From Akkermansiaceae bacterium (GTDB taxonomy: Bacteria; Verrucomicrobiota; Verrucomicrobiia; Verrucomicrobiales; Akkermansiaceae), in assembly GCA_025457805.1 (NCBI GenBank), contig JALOTR010000071.1:1-9081 (forward strand): 9,081 bases of DNA, in the 5' to 3' direction. The notes below the pieces were generated by a model. The model was not told the origin of the DNA and did not search any database. It saw only the letters and a list, made by a program, of their open reading frames with translations. Shown here one piece after another: positions 1-7,115 of this stretch. Both the position numbers and the translations under genes were made by a program. The stretch's first letter is position 1, and every line of letters starts with the position of its first letter.

Positions 1-1963
1 TCACGCCGGCGAGGGTGACGAAGGTCACGCCGGGATGATTGGCGCGGAGGCGCAGGGCGGTGGAGAGATTCGGCACGATCAGCACGCGCTCTAACAATCG
101 CTCGATCACTCCGGAAACGCGCTTGTCTGACTTGATGCGGTCGAGCGCCCAGGCGGTGGCACCTTCCGGCAGCGCTTCCATTTGCGTGCCAGCGGAATGC
201 GGAACGAAGGACTCGGGAAGAATGGCGGCGACACCTAACTGTTTTTCTGTCAGACGGCCGATGATGGCTTCTGCGGCAGCTTGGTCATGCACGAGCACGG
301 CGTGGAGATGGGTGCCAAGGGCTGCCTCGATGGCGCGGGCGCAGGTGTTGTCCGCTTCGATGAGCGAGGCGAGCGCGCCGTGGATGGTGGGCTTGAATTT
401 CTCAGGATCGCCAAGGCCGAGCAGGACGTTCTGCGTGCCTTTTTCAAAGCCTTCGCCGCTCTCCACGAGTTGGCGCACGGCTTGGAAACGGGCGGAGCGC
501 TGGGCGAGCACTTTGTTCGACTCGACGGCTGCGGTGCGGGCGGCATCGAGGTCGCCGCGAGTGTGGTGATAGGCGCGCTCGGCGGATTGGAAGGCTTCTT
601 CGAGATCGGCGAGCTGGGCACCGGTGGCTTCGACGTGTTCGGCGATGCGGGTGCGTTCGGCGCGGAATTCCTCGAGTTCCAAATTGAGGCGTTGTTCCTC
701 ATCGGCGAGTTGGCGGGCACGTTCGCGGGTGCCTTCGAGCTGGGCGAGGGCACTTTCGATTTTCGCCTGCATGGTGGCGATGATCGTTTGCGTGCGGTTC
801 GCCTCGCCACGGATTTCACGGAGGGCGGTTTCGATGCGCTCGCGTTCCTCGCGGGTGCCTTTGGTGCGGTCTTCAGCTTCGGCGAGTTGGATTTCCTTCT
901 CGGCGATCAGGCGCGTGAGTTGTTCCAAGGACTCGTTGGCGGCGATGAAATCAAACTCTTGCTGCGCGAGTTTTTCACGGGTGGCATAGATGTCCTCGTG
1001 GTTCTGGCGAATGCGGGACTCGAGTTCGGATTTCCGCTCCTCGTTGAAAGCCATGCGGCCTTGCGCGGAGTTGAGCGCGTTTTTGTGTTCGTTGGAACGA
1101 TGGCGGAGTTCGGCGAGTTCACCTTCGAAGGCACGGGCGGCGGCGCGGGCTTCGGTGACGGCTTCCTCCTTGGCGGGCAGCATGCGCTCGAGTTCGGTAT
1201 CGCGCACTTCGAGGCTGCGGATCGAAGTCAGGAGTTCATCGCGCTCGGCGGTGAGTTCCACGAATTTCTTGTGGCCGAGGTGGGTGTCCAGCACGCGGGT
1301 ATCGGCGGCAAGCGCTTGATAGCGGCGGGCCTTGGCGACCTGGCGGCGGAGTGAATTCATCCGGCGTTCCTGCTCGGCGAGCACGTCGGAAACGCGGAGC
1401 AGGTTGGCTTCGGTGTATTCGAGTTTGCGGAGCGCTTCCTTTTTCTCGCGCTTGAACTTGGTAATGCCGGCAGCTTCCTCGAACACCGCGCGACGTTCTT
1501 CCGGCTTGGACGAGAGGATCTGGTCGATCTGACCCTGCGCCATGATCGAGTAGGCGGTGCGGCCGATGCCGGTGTCCATGAGCATGTCATGGATGTCCTT
1601 GAGGCGGCAAAGGGTGTTGTTGATGCGGTATTCCGAGCGGCCATCGCGGAATACGCGGCGGGTGATGGAAACCTCGTTGTAATCGACTTTGAGCGACTCC
1701 TCGCAATCGGCCATCGTCAGCGTGACTTCCGCCATGCCGAGCGGTTTGCGTTTCTCGGTTCCGTTGAAAATGACGTCTGCCATTTCACCGCCGCGGAGGG
1801 CTTTGGCGGAAGTTTCACCGAGCACCCAGCGGATGGCATCGACGACGTTCGACTTGCCGCAGCCGTTCGGGCCGACGATGCCGGTCACGCCTTGGGCGAA
1901 TTCAAAGACGGTCTTGTCCGCAAAGGACTTGAAGCCGTGGATTTCCAGAGTTTTGAGATACAT
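1..1963 (-). CDS. smc: Chromosome segregation protein SMC, N-terminal part (runs off left edge)
   Basis: SMC is the ATPase core of bacterial condensin; with ScpA and ScpB it organises and separates the chromosome. About 654 codons are present; full-length bacterial SMCs are roughly 1150-1200 residues, so the second coiled coil and C-terminal ATPase half lie outside the window. The protein opens with the family's typical start, MYLKTLEIHGFKSFADKT. Walker A is GPNGCGKS at residues 31-38 (Cys where many SMCs have Ser), the Q-loop region is MAQGQID at 141-147, followed by FEEAAGI at 161-167. Residues ~168-505 are rich in Glu, Arg, Ala, Leu and Gln, as expected of the first long coiled coil. A hinge-like globular region follows at ~520-640 (e.g. 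IEAALGTHLHAVLVHDQAAA). The ATG at 1963 is fixed by the conserved N-terminus; no Shine-Dalgarno precedes it. The frame is intact throughout. Confidence 0.97.
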   Translation of the reverse strand, partial: MYLKTLEIHGFKSFADKTVFEFAQGVTGIVGPNGCGKSNVVDAIRWVLGETSAKALRGGEMADVIFNGTEKRKPLGMAEVTLTMADCEESLKVDYNEVSITRRVFRDGRSEYRINNTLCRLKDIHDMLMDTGIGRTAYSIMAQGQIDQILSSKPEERRAVFEEAAGITKFKREKKEALRKLEYTEANLLRVSDVLAEQERRMNSLRRQVAKARRYQALAADTRVLDTHLGHKKFVELTAERDELLTSIRSLEVRDTELERMLPAKEEAVTEARAAARAFEGELAELRHRSNEHKNALNSAQGRMAFNEERKSELESRIRQNHEDIYATREKLAQQEFDFIAANESLEQLTRLIAEKEIQLAEAEDRTKGTREERERIETALREIRGEANRTQTIIATMQAKIESALAQLEGTRERARQLADEEQRLNLELEEFRAERTRIAEHVEATGAQLADLEEAFQSAERAYHHTRGDLDAARTAAVESNKVLAQRSARFQAVRQLVESGEGFEKGTQNVLLGLGDPEKFKPTIHGALASLIEADNTCARAIEAALGTHLHAVLVHDQAAAEAIIGRLTEKQLGVAAILPESFVPHSAGTQMEALPEGATAWALDRIKSDKRVSGVIERLLERVLIVPNLSTALRLRANHPGVTFVTLAGV

Positions 1964-2053
1964 GCAGACAGGAGGTTAAGGTTCCGCCCGAGAGGGAAGT
2001 GGGCGTTCGGAAACCTAGCCCTCGAAATGGGGTCCTGCAATGACTCTCGAAAA

Positions 2054-2083
2054 ACCATACTGGATGTGGTGTCGAATTTCCAA
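2054..2083 (-). promoter_or_regulatory. Candidate smc promoter
   Basis: On the minus strand, TTGGAA (2083-2078) and TATGGT (2059-2054) are separated by 18 bases and would act as -35 and -10 boxes, each matching four of six sigma70 consensus positions. Transcription would begin near 2047, giving a leader of about 84 bases before the smc ATG. One copy of a 10-bp direct repeat (2063-2072) lies in the spacer. The match is modest and the site is inferred from sequence only. Confidence 0.3.
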
Positions 2084-2104
2084 AAGAAACACCAGATGTG
2101 GTGT
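2063..2104. repeat. Pair of 10-bp direct repeats before smc
   Basis: GATGTGGTGT occurs at 2063-2072 and again at 2095-2104, 32 bp start to start, about three helical turns, so both copies face the same side of the DNA. One copy lies between the candidate smc -35 and -10 boxes and the other just upstream of the -35. This is the geometry of a pair of regulator sites, but the second copy also forms part of the hairpin at 2087-2106, so the repeat could be coincidental. Confidence 0.4.
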
Positions 2105-2106
2105 TT
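2082..2106 (-). terminator. Probable Rho-independent terminator of the AI-2E gene
   Basis: AAACACCA (2087-2094) and TGGTGTTT (2099-2106) form a perfect 8-bp stem with a 4-base loop. Read on the minus strand the stem is followed by CTTTT, so the stem's own T-run plus this gives TTTCTTTT. It lies about 55 bases past the AI-2E stop codon. The stem is only moderately GC-rich, so termination may be partial. The same dyad could alternatively be a protein-binding site. Confidence 0.5.
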
Positions 2107-2160
2107 TGTGAAAATAAGGAAAACTGAACCAGTTTGCAGAGGCTTACCCCGGAGGGCGCA

Positions 2161-3468
2161 TCAGGGCAGTGCTTCGAGTTCCGCGAGGGCGGGGGAGCTG
2201 CGCATTTGGCGTTCCCAGATGAAGCGGCGGAAGAGCACTTTCACGGCGGCGGTGAGGGGGACGGCGAGCAAGGCCCCGATAAAACCACCGAGCACCAGCG
2301 ACCAGAAGAGCATGGAGAAAATCACCGTGAGCGGATGCAGTCCCACCGAATCGCCGACGATCTTGGGCGCGGTCACGAGCGAGTTGATTTGTTGGACGAT
2401 CAAAAAGATGGCCACCACGCAGGCCACATAACTCCACGGGCTCATGCCGAAGGGCGAAGAGACTTGTGCATGGAGATAGGCTATGATGCAGGCGGGAATG
2501 AGGCAAAGGATATTGCCGATGTAGGGGATCACCCCGAGCAGGGCCATGAAGATACCGATGAGGAAACCATAGGGCAGGCCGAAAATGGTGAGCGTGATGC
2601 CGACGAGGATGCCATCGATGGCGGCCACGAGCACTTGGCCACGGAAGAAGGAGATGAGGTAACCGTTGATTTCCTGAAGGGTATCGACGAGTTCGGTTTT
2701 GAAGCGGGAGGCTTTGAGCGGGACGTAGTCATGCCAATGGCGGCGGATGGCGGCGGAGTCCTTGAGAAAGAAAAACAGATAGACCGGCACCATGATCATG
2801 CCGAGGACCAGGCCGAGAAAGCCGAGAATCTTAGTGGAGCCGGCGGTGATCCACTCGCGGCCGGTTTTGAAAATGGCGCCTTTGTATTCAAACAGCATCC
2901 GACCCCCGCGGCTATCGGAGAAGGATTTCAAACTGCGTTCGCCTTCGCCATCAGGCTTGGCCACCGGCTCGCCGAGATCATCCACCTCGGTGAGCGCCCA
3001 GCCGATGGGGTTGCCGCTGTTGGCTTTGTCGAGCTGCCGCAACTCGCGTTCCAAAGCAGTGCCGAGCTGTTGGTTTTCATCGATCGCCTCGCCCGATGCA
3101 GGTGCGGCCTCCGAGATGGGTTTGGCCACGTGCTCGGAAAGCATGCTTTTGAGATTGCCGTGACCGCGCTTGATGCCGGGGACGACGGCTGCCACGAGGA
3201 GGGTGGCACCGATCAGGATGGCCAGATAGACCACCACCACGGACCAGACGCGGGTGAGGCCGCGTTTTTCGAGAAGCCGCACCACGGGATCGAGCACATA
3301 GGCCACGATGCCGGCCACGATGATCGGAATCAGAACCGGCTGGAGAAACCCGAAAAGCTGACCCGTGAGCCAGATCAGACCTACCAGCAGCAGGCCAAGG
3401 ATGAGGATGGATACCCCGGTGGCGGCGTTCCACAGGGTCTTTTGCTGGAATTCGGTAGGGTAGCGCAT
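2161..3468 (-). CDS. AI-2E family transporter (PerM/YdiK/TqsA-like membrane protein)
   Basis: This is a 435-residue polytopic inner-membrane protein of the AI-2E transporter family (PF01594). Some members export the quorum-sensing molecule AI-2 and others have been linked to sodium/proton antiport, so the substrate cannot be told from sequence. Hydrophobic segments lie at about residues 19-40, 42-60, 74-98, 213-236, 271-296, 298-316, 318-335, 344-362 and 379-412. The C-terminal family signature is clear: PKIVGDSVGLHPL at 368-380, then a Gly/Leu-rich helix with GALLAVPL. A long hydrophilic loop (~99-212), with a charged, Gly/Pro-containing middle, separates the third and fourth segments and makes the protein longer than YdiK-sized members. 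The ATG at 3468 is the only sensible start: an in-frame TAA lies seven codons upstream. It follows nusB by 87 bases on the same strand. Confidence 0.93.
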   Translation of the reverse strand: MRYPTEFQQKTLWNAATGVSILILGLLLVGLIWLTGQLFGFLQPVLIPIIVAGIVAYVLDPVVRLLEKRGLTRVWSVVVVYLAILIGATLLVAAVVPGIKRGHGNLKSMLSEHVAKPISEAAPASGEAIDENQQLGTALERELRQLDKANSGNPIGWALTEVDDLGEPVAKPDGEGERSLKSFSDSRGGRMLFEYKGAIFKTGREWITAGSTKILGFLGLVLGMIMVPVYLFFFLKDSAAIRRHWHDYVPLKASRFKTELVDTLQEINGYLISFFRGQVLVAAIDGILVGITLTIFGLPYGFLIGIFMALLGVIPYIGNILCLIPACIIAYLHAQVSSPFGMSPWSYVACVVAIFLIVQQINSLVTAPKIVGDSVGLHPLTVIFSMLFWSLVLGGFIGALLAVPLTAAVKVLFRRFIWERQMRSSPALAELEALP

Positions 3469-3485
3469 GTTGAAATACGCTTGGG

Positions 3486-3514
3486 CTTATGACCGCCCGG
3501 CGCGCGGGTTCCAA
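3486..3514 (-). promoter_or_regulatory. Candidate promoter of the AI-2E gene
   Basis: On the minus strand TTGGAA (3514-3509) and CATAAG (3491-3486) are 17 bases apart, the ideal spacing, each matching four of six consensus positions. Transcription would start near 3479, leaving a leader of only about 11 bases before the ATG at 3468. It sits in the 87-base nusB/AI-2E gap, so the AI-2E gene could be transcribed both by read-through from ribH-nusB and on its own. Confidence 0.35.
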
Positions 3515-3555
3515 TTACAAAAGACAGGCAGATTGGAGCGGGGGAGGGGAAAGCC

Positions 3556-4446
3556 CTATTCCGCAGTTTGATTGGCGATGCGATCGAGCACTCCATTGAC
3601 GAAACGGCGGGAGTCGGTGGTGCCGAAGCGTTTGGCGAGTTCGATGGCCTCGTTGATCGCCACCTTGGCGGGAGTCTTGGCGTGAAGGATCTCGTGAGTG
3701 GCAAGGCGCAGGATAGCGCGGTCCACGGGATCGATGCGTTCCGGAGAATAATTGTCCACCACGGCGGCGAGGGTGGCATCGATGGCTTCCTTGTGGTTTA
3801 AAACAAGGTCCACCAGCTCATCAGCGCGGCGGCGGAGTTCGGTGATTTCCGCCTTTGAATCACGGAGACGGGCGAGATCGGCCTGTTCGGGAAATTTCTC
3901 GGGCTCCTCGACCATGCGGAGCCGATCGGAGACGCGCTGCAGGCGGCGGATGGTGGCGGACACGGCTTCCAACTGGCCGCGCAGGGCAGGGAAGTCCTCG
4001 GAGTCGGACAAAAACCGGCCGCGGGCTGCGGAGAGTTCGCGGTCGATGAGATACAAATGCTGCAGCGCCGTGCTGAAGGAAGCTGCCACCGAGGCGTCGT
4101 CGTCGTCCTTGGGCAGGCGCTCCAATTTCGCGAGAGCGGTGCTCCAGCCGGATTCGAGTTCGGCGATGCGGGTAAGGGTGGATTTGAGTCCCTCCGCTTC
4201 CGGCCATGCGGCGAGAAACGCGGATGCCGTGGCCTGGCGATCGACAAACTCCGCCAAGCGTCCCTCCCGGCCTTGGGCGAGGTGGTGGACGGTGCGGAAG
4301 GTGGCGAGTTGGAGGCTGCGGCGGTCGGACTCCGTCACAAAATCCCAGAACGGATCCCGCAAGCCAGCGGGATCGGCACCTCCCTCGAGGTCGGCACAGT
4401 AGAGAAACTGCACGACCGCCTCGCGGATCTGGCGGCGGCTAGGCAT
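3556..4446 (-). CDS. nusB: NusB antitermination factor with a large internal insertion
   Basis: NusB pairs with NusE (ribosomal protein S10) on boxA RNA to support antitermination, chiefly of rRNA operons. The protein is 296 residues; ordinary NusB is about 130-160. Both ends are recognisable: residues 4-19 (RRQIREAVVQFLYCAD) match the first NusB helix, and residues ~205-292 match the C-terminal core, including IDPVDRAILRLATHEI (238-253) and KVAINEAIELAKRFGTTDSR (261-280), followed by RFVNGVLDRIA. Between them is about 150 extra residues (~45-200), mostly predicted helical by eye, with an acidic KDDDDAS patch near 113-119. The chosen ATG (4446) lies inside the end of ribH, giving an 8-base overlap (ATGCCTAG) that suggests translational coupling. 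A longer in-frame start at 4506 would lie deep in ribH and add non-conserved residues, so I rejected it. No frameshift joins the halves. Confidence 0.93.
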   Translation of the reverse strand: MPSRRQIREAVVQFLYCADLEGGADPAGLRDPFWDFVTESDRRSLQLATFRTVHHLAQGREGRLAEFVDRQATASAFLAAWPEAEGLKSTLTRIAELESGWSTALAKLERLPKDDDDASVAASFSTALQHLYLIDRELSAARGRFLSDSEDFPALRGQLEAVSATIRRLQRVSDRLRMVEEPEKFPEQADLARLRDSKAEITELRRRADELVDLVLNHKEAIDATLAAVVDNYSPERIDPVDRAILRLATHEILHAKTPAKVAINEAIELAKRFGTTDSRRFVNGVLDRIANQTAE

Positions 4447-4954
4447 GACGTTGTTTTTTGGAAATGGAGTTGCGGGGCATCGAGCGGTCGAGCTCCTGGA
4501 AGACATCGATCATGGCGGCAGCGGCGCGGGCGGCTTCGCGGCCGCGATTGAGTTGGGAGCCGATGCAGCGGGCGTAGGCTTGTTTTTCATCCTCCACCAG
4601 CAGCACTTCGTGGATCACGGGGCGCATGGATTCCACGGCGAGTTTCTGGAGCGCATCGGTCACCGAGCGGCCGACGAGGTCCGCATGTTCGGTGGAACCG
4701 CGGATGATCAGCCCGAGGGCGATCACGCAGGCTGGCGGGTCGCGGTCGAGCACGGCGGACACCATCACCGGAATTTCAAAGGCCCCCGGCACGCGGATCA
4801 GGTCCACGCGGCCTTGCGGAACCAGTTCGCCGAGCTCTTCGATGGCATTTTCCACCAAGGCATCGGTGAACTGTTCATTGTATTTGGAAGCAACGATGCA
4901 AATCCTGACTTTCGGGCCGATGATTCTGGGTTTTGGCGGCAACGCATTCGACAT
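4439..4954 (-). CDS. ribH: 6,7-dimethyl-8-ribityllumazine synthase (riboflavin pathway)
   Basis: RibH condenses 5-amino-6-(ribitylamino)uracil with 3,4-dihydroxy-2-butanone 4-phosphate to make lumazine, the penultimate step to riboflavin. In many bacteria it assembles as pentamers or 60-mer capsids in the cytoplasm. The 171-residue protein is complete. Family motifs appear in order: ASKYN (22-26, aromatic substrate-stacking site), VPGAFEIP (55-62), ALGLIIRGSTEHAD (79-92) with the catalytic His at 90, and PVIHEVLL (112-119). Arg129 and NRG (136-138) match the phosphate-site region. The start at 4954 is set by the family's normal N-terminal length; the frame stays open upstream but that stretch is non-coding in character. 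It overlaps nusB by 8 bases. I found no FMN riboswitch upstream. Confidence 0.96.
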   Translation of the reverse strand: MSNALPPKPRIIGPKVRICIVASKYNEQFTDALVENAIEELGELVPQGRVDLIRVPGAFEIPVMVSAVLDRDPPACVIALGLIIRGSTEHADLVGRSVTDALQKLAVESMRPVIHEVLLVEDEKQAYARCIGSQLNRGREAARAAAAMIDVFQELDRSMPRNSISKKQRHA

Positions 4955-4960
4955 GGCGGG

Positions 4961-4989
4961 GGTATGGCGGCAGCCCGGACAAAAGTCAA
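4961..4989 (-). promoter_or_regulatory. Candidate ribH-nusB promoter, giving a leaderless or near-leaderless transcript
   Basis: On the minus strand TTGACT (4989-4984, five of six consensus bases) and CATACC (4966-4961, three of six) are separated by 17 bases. A start seven bases after the -10 box falls at or next to the ribH ATG (4954), which would make the mRNA leaderless. There is no Shine-Dalgarno before ribH, in keeping with that. The -10 box is weak. Confidence 0.4.
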
Positions 4990-5181
4990 TCGGCGGACCT
5001 CGTGATTCGTCCTTTCTCGATTTGCCCCCCGAATTCCCCGATCCGAGCGAAAAAAATTTCCTTATGGCCGATTTTGGCCCCTGAAATTTCTTTCTTTTTC
5101 GAAAAATCGAGCCAACTTGAAATTGTTCTTCGGCAGCTTCGGCTCCCATGAACACCGATTCAGAAACGCCTGCCAAAGCGA

Positions 5182-5214
5182 TTCGGCCTGATCTCCGGGG
5201 GGAAATCAGCCGAA
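5182..5214. repeat. Hairpin with the same loop sequence as the malQ terminator
   Basis: TTCGGCCTGAT (5182-5192) and ATCAGCCGAA (5205-5214) pair as a 10-bp stem with one bulged C, around a 12-base loop. The stretch TCCGGGGGGAAATC (5194-5207) in and beside the loop is repeated exactly at 5259-5272 in the next hairpin. There is no T-run on the minus strand after it, so it is not itself a terminator for malQ. Its role is unknown. Confidence 0.6.
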
Positions 5215-5237
5215 CATGGCAAAGCCGCCTGATGAGG

Positions 5238-5281
5238 AAAAAAACGCGCGTTGTGAATTCCGGGGGGAAATCCAACGCGCG
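5238..5281 (-). terminator. Strong Rho-independent terminator of malQ, possibly bidirectional
   Basis: CGCGCGTTG (5245-5253) and CAACGCGCG (5273-5281) form a perfect 9-bp GC-rich stem. The interior can pair further (5255-5261 with 5266-5272, one mismatch), leaving a 4-base loop. On the minus strand the stem is followed by seven Ts (5244-5238). It begins about 52 bases after the malQ stop. On the plus strand the stem is followed by CTTTTCTTTT, so it could also stop rightward transcription. Confidence 0.88.
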
Positions 5282-5333
5282 CTTTTCTTTTCCGGCAGAA
5301 CCTTTGTTTCCGGAAGTCGTTTTCCAGCAAATC

Positions 5334-7073
5334 TCAGTTTCCCGAAGAGCGTCGCGTGATGCTGATGACGGCGGCAAACTTGCGGCAGACATCCTGCAAA
5401 TGCCCGTCCGCTTCGATCTGCTTGATCGTCCATGGCAGGCGGAAGCGCCAGTTCGTCCCACCGCTGGTGCCCGGGTGATTGATCCGCACGTCTAAACTGA
5501 AAAGCGAGGTCACCATCAGCACGGCATAGCGGGCATTCGAACTCATCAGAGCCTTCACCAACTTGAGGCGAATGCCCTCCGTGAAAGGTGGCCATGGACC
5601 ATGATGGGAAATCGGGATGCCGGCGAATTCCGACAGGATTCTCAGCGTGTTGCTGGCCCCGTGCACCTGCCAGCCGCTTTCCTCGGTCGGGTTTTCGTGG
5701 TGGCGTTGGATCGCGTGAAAACACCCGCGCCAAATGGCGTTGAGGGGATCGTGATCGTGGGTGGAGTAGGTCGCGAAGGAGTTTTCCGGAAAACAATTCC
5801 CCGGTGTCGGGTGGCCGTGGTCGTTGCAATCCCAATGCGGAATCCGGAAACCCGCGATGTCCAGATCCGCAAGGTGCGGCCTCACGTATTCCGGCACCCA
5901 GCCGAGATCCTCGGCGATCACCTCCGCGCCATTCGCCGCCTCCATGATCGCCCGCAGCCGGACATCGCCGTCGGCGCGGTTCGCCGCCTTGTTTTCCAGC
6001 GTATCATCCGGCCTGAGAAACCAGCGCGGCAGTCGGCCGCCGGTCTTGGCCGCCGCTTCCTCGTGGGAAAGTCCGATGAATTCCTGATTCCTCTCAGGCC
6101 GCCACGGGAAGGCATAAATCCGGTAAAATCCCAGAATGTGATCGAGCCGGAACATCCGGAAAATTTCCGTCAGCCTCGCAATCCGCTTGCGCCACCAAAC
6201 GAACCCGTTTGCCTCCATGTGGTCCCAGCGATAGAGCGGAATGCCCCAGTTTTGGCCCCATTGTTGGAAAAACGGATCGCTCTGGCCCATACCCTCCGGC
6301 GGCGAACCGCCACACCAGTCGAGGTGGAATTCTTCGCGGTGGAAAAACACATCACACGAGTGCCAACTGATACCGATCGGCACATCGCCCATCAATTTCA
6401 CATTCACGGCATCCGCATGAGCCCGCAGAGCCCGCCATTGTTTGAAGCAAAGCCATTGCACAAATGCGAAAAACCCAAGCCGGTAATCCACCGCCGCCGC
6501 GTCGCGCACGCGGAGTTTTTCCACATGAGCCCGCGCCTTTTCCGGAGTCTGGCAAGTGGCGGGCCATTGATCCCAGGTCAGATGCTCGCCGTGATGCTCC
6601 ATCAGGAAACGGAACAAACTGTAATCCTCCAGCCAATCGGCCTCCTTTTTCCGGAACTTCGCAAACTCCTGCGCCGCTTTCGGCCCGGCCTCATCGAATC
6701 GCGACCACGCCAGCTCCAGCAGGTTGCGTTTCACCCGCCGCACGACCGGGTAATCGACCCATTCCGCGTTGGCCGCCGCGCCCAATTGCTTGCGCATGCG
6801 TTCGACATCGCCCGCCAGCAGCCCGGGAATCTCGCCGGCCTCGATCGTCAGGTAAATCGGATCCAACGCAGCCGAGGAAATCGCACTGTATGGACTCTCG
6901 TCCGCGCCGTTTTCATTGATCGGCAGAAGCTGGATGAAACTCACCCCGTGGGCAGCCGCCCAATCGATCCACTCGCGCAAGGCCCGCGTGTCGCCAATCC
7001 CGAGGTCGCCCTCCCGACGGGGCGAGAAAGCGGGAACCAGCAAACCTGCCTGACGTTTTCCGGGTGGGTGCAC
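5334..7073 (-). CDS. malQ: 4-alpha-glucanotransferase (amylomaltase, GH77)
   Basis: GH77 enzymes move alpha-1,4-glucan chains between maltodextrins, releasing glucose, in maltose and glycogen metabolism in the cytoplasm. Numbering from the GTG at 7073 (579 residues), the three catalytic acids are visible: nucleophile Asp311 in RLDHILGF, acid/base Glu388 in AEDLG, and Asp440 in STHDHD, where GTHDND is more usual. Early barrel motifs are AGLLVPAF and QLLPINENGADESPYSAISS, closer in style to the DPE2-like PY(S/N)-A-IS group than to classic amylomaltases. Asp311 and Glu388 are 77 apart, against about 47 in Thermus amylomaltase, so roughly 30 residues are inserted. The start is uncertain: no in-frame ATG precedes the conserved region. 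GTG 7073 starts just before it; TTG 7127 (18 codons longer) or GTG 7178 are alternatives. The frame remains open to 8960, antisense to the next gene. Confidence 0.92.
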   Translation of the reverse strand: MHPPGKRQAGLLVPAFSPRREGDLGIGDTRALREWIDWAAAHGVSFIQLLPINENGADESPYSAISSAALDPIYLTIEAGEIPGLLAGDVERMRKQLGAAANAEWVDYPVVRRVKRNLLELAWSRFDEAGPKAAQEFAKFRKKEADWLEDYSLFRFLMEHHGEHLTWDQWPATCQTPEKARAHVEKLRVRDAAAVDYRLGFFAFVQWLCFKQWRALRAHADAVNVKLMGDVPIGISWHSCDVFFHREEFHLDWCGGSPPEGMGQSDPFFQQWGQNWGIPLYRWDHMEANGFVWWRKRIARLTEIFRMFRLDHILGFYRIYAFPWRPERNQEFIGLSHEEAAAKTGGRLPRWFLRPDDTLENKAANRADGDVRLRAIMEAANGAEVIAEDLGWVPEYVRPHLADLDIAGFRIPHWDCNDHGHPTPGNCFPENSFATYSTHDHDPLNAIWRGCFHAIQRHHENPTEESGWQVHGASNTLRILSEFAGIPISHHGPWPPFTEGIRLKLVKALMSSNARYAVLMVTSLFSLDVRINHPGTSGGTNWRFRLPWTIKQIEADGHLQDVCRKFAAVISITRRSSGN

Positions 7074-7115
7074 GGGCGGGAGTCTGTCAGGCTGCGCGGT
7101 CCCGTAAATGCCGAA

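Larger units (their letters stand above)
4955..5333. other. Non-coding region between malQ and ribH
   Basis: This 379-base stretch holds no convincing gene. From the ribH side it contains a candidate ribH promoter (4961-4989), a C-rich 18-mer (5019-5036) resembling the loop of the malQ terminator, an AT-rich block (about 5048-5110) with the palindrome TTTTTCGAAAAA, a hairpin at 5182-5214, and the malQ terminator (5238-5281). The AT-rich block contrasts strongly with the GC-rich surroundings and could be an UP-element or a binding region; I cannot assign it. Confidence 0.7.

Noticed and set aside
281..1354. 357-codon plus-strand open frame
   Set aside because: It is antisense to smc, whose minus-strand frame is unmistakable; the Gly/Phe/Glu-rich composition is typical of a shadow frame.
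1970..1976. Perfect AGGAGGT Shine-Dalgarno on the plus strand
   Set aside because: No start codon follows at a useful distance on the plus strand, and on the minus strand it reads as anti-SD, so it is most likely chance.
2134..3492. 452-codon plus-strand open frame, slightly longer than the AI-2E gene it opposes
   Set aside because: It is rich in His, Asp and Gly with no family signature, while the opposite strand encodes a clear AI-2E membrane protein.
4955..5160. FMN riboswitch upstream of ribH
   Set aside because: The conserved RFN core sequences are absent; the G-rich minus-strand segment near 5025-5036 does not fit the element.
4955..5461. N-terminal extension of ribH in an open frame back to 5461
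   Set aside because: RibH is already full length from 4954; the extension runs through the malQ terminator and hairpins and has no conserved sequence.
5148..5495. Possible 115-residue plus-strand gene
   Set aside because: It crosses both hairpins, continues antisense into malQ, lacks a ribosome site or promoter, and matches nothing I recognise.
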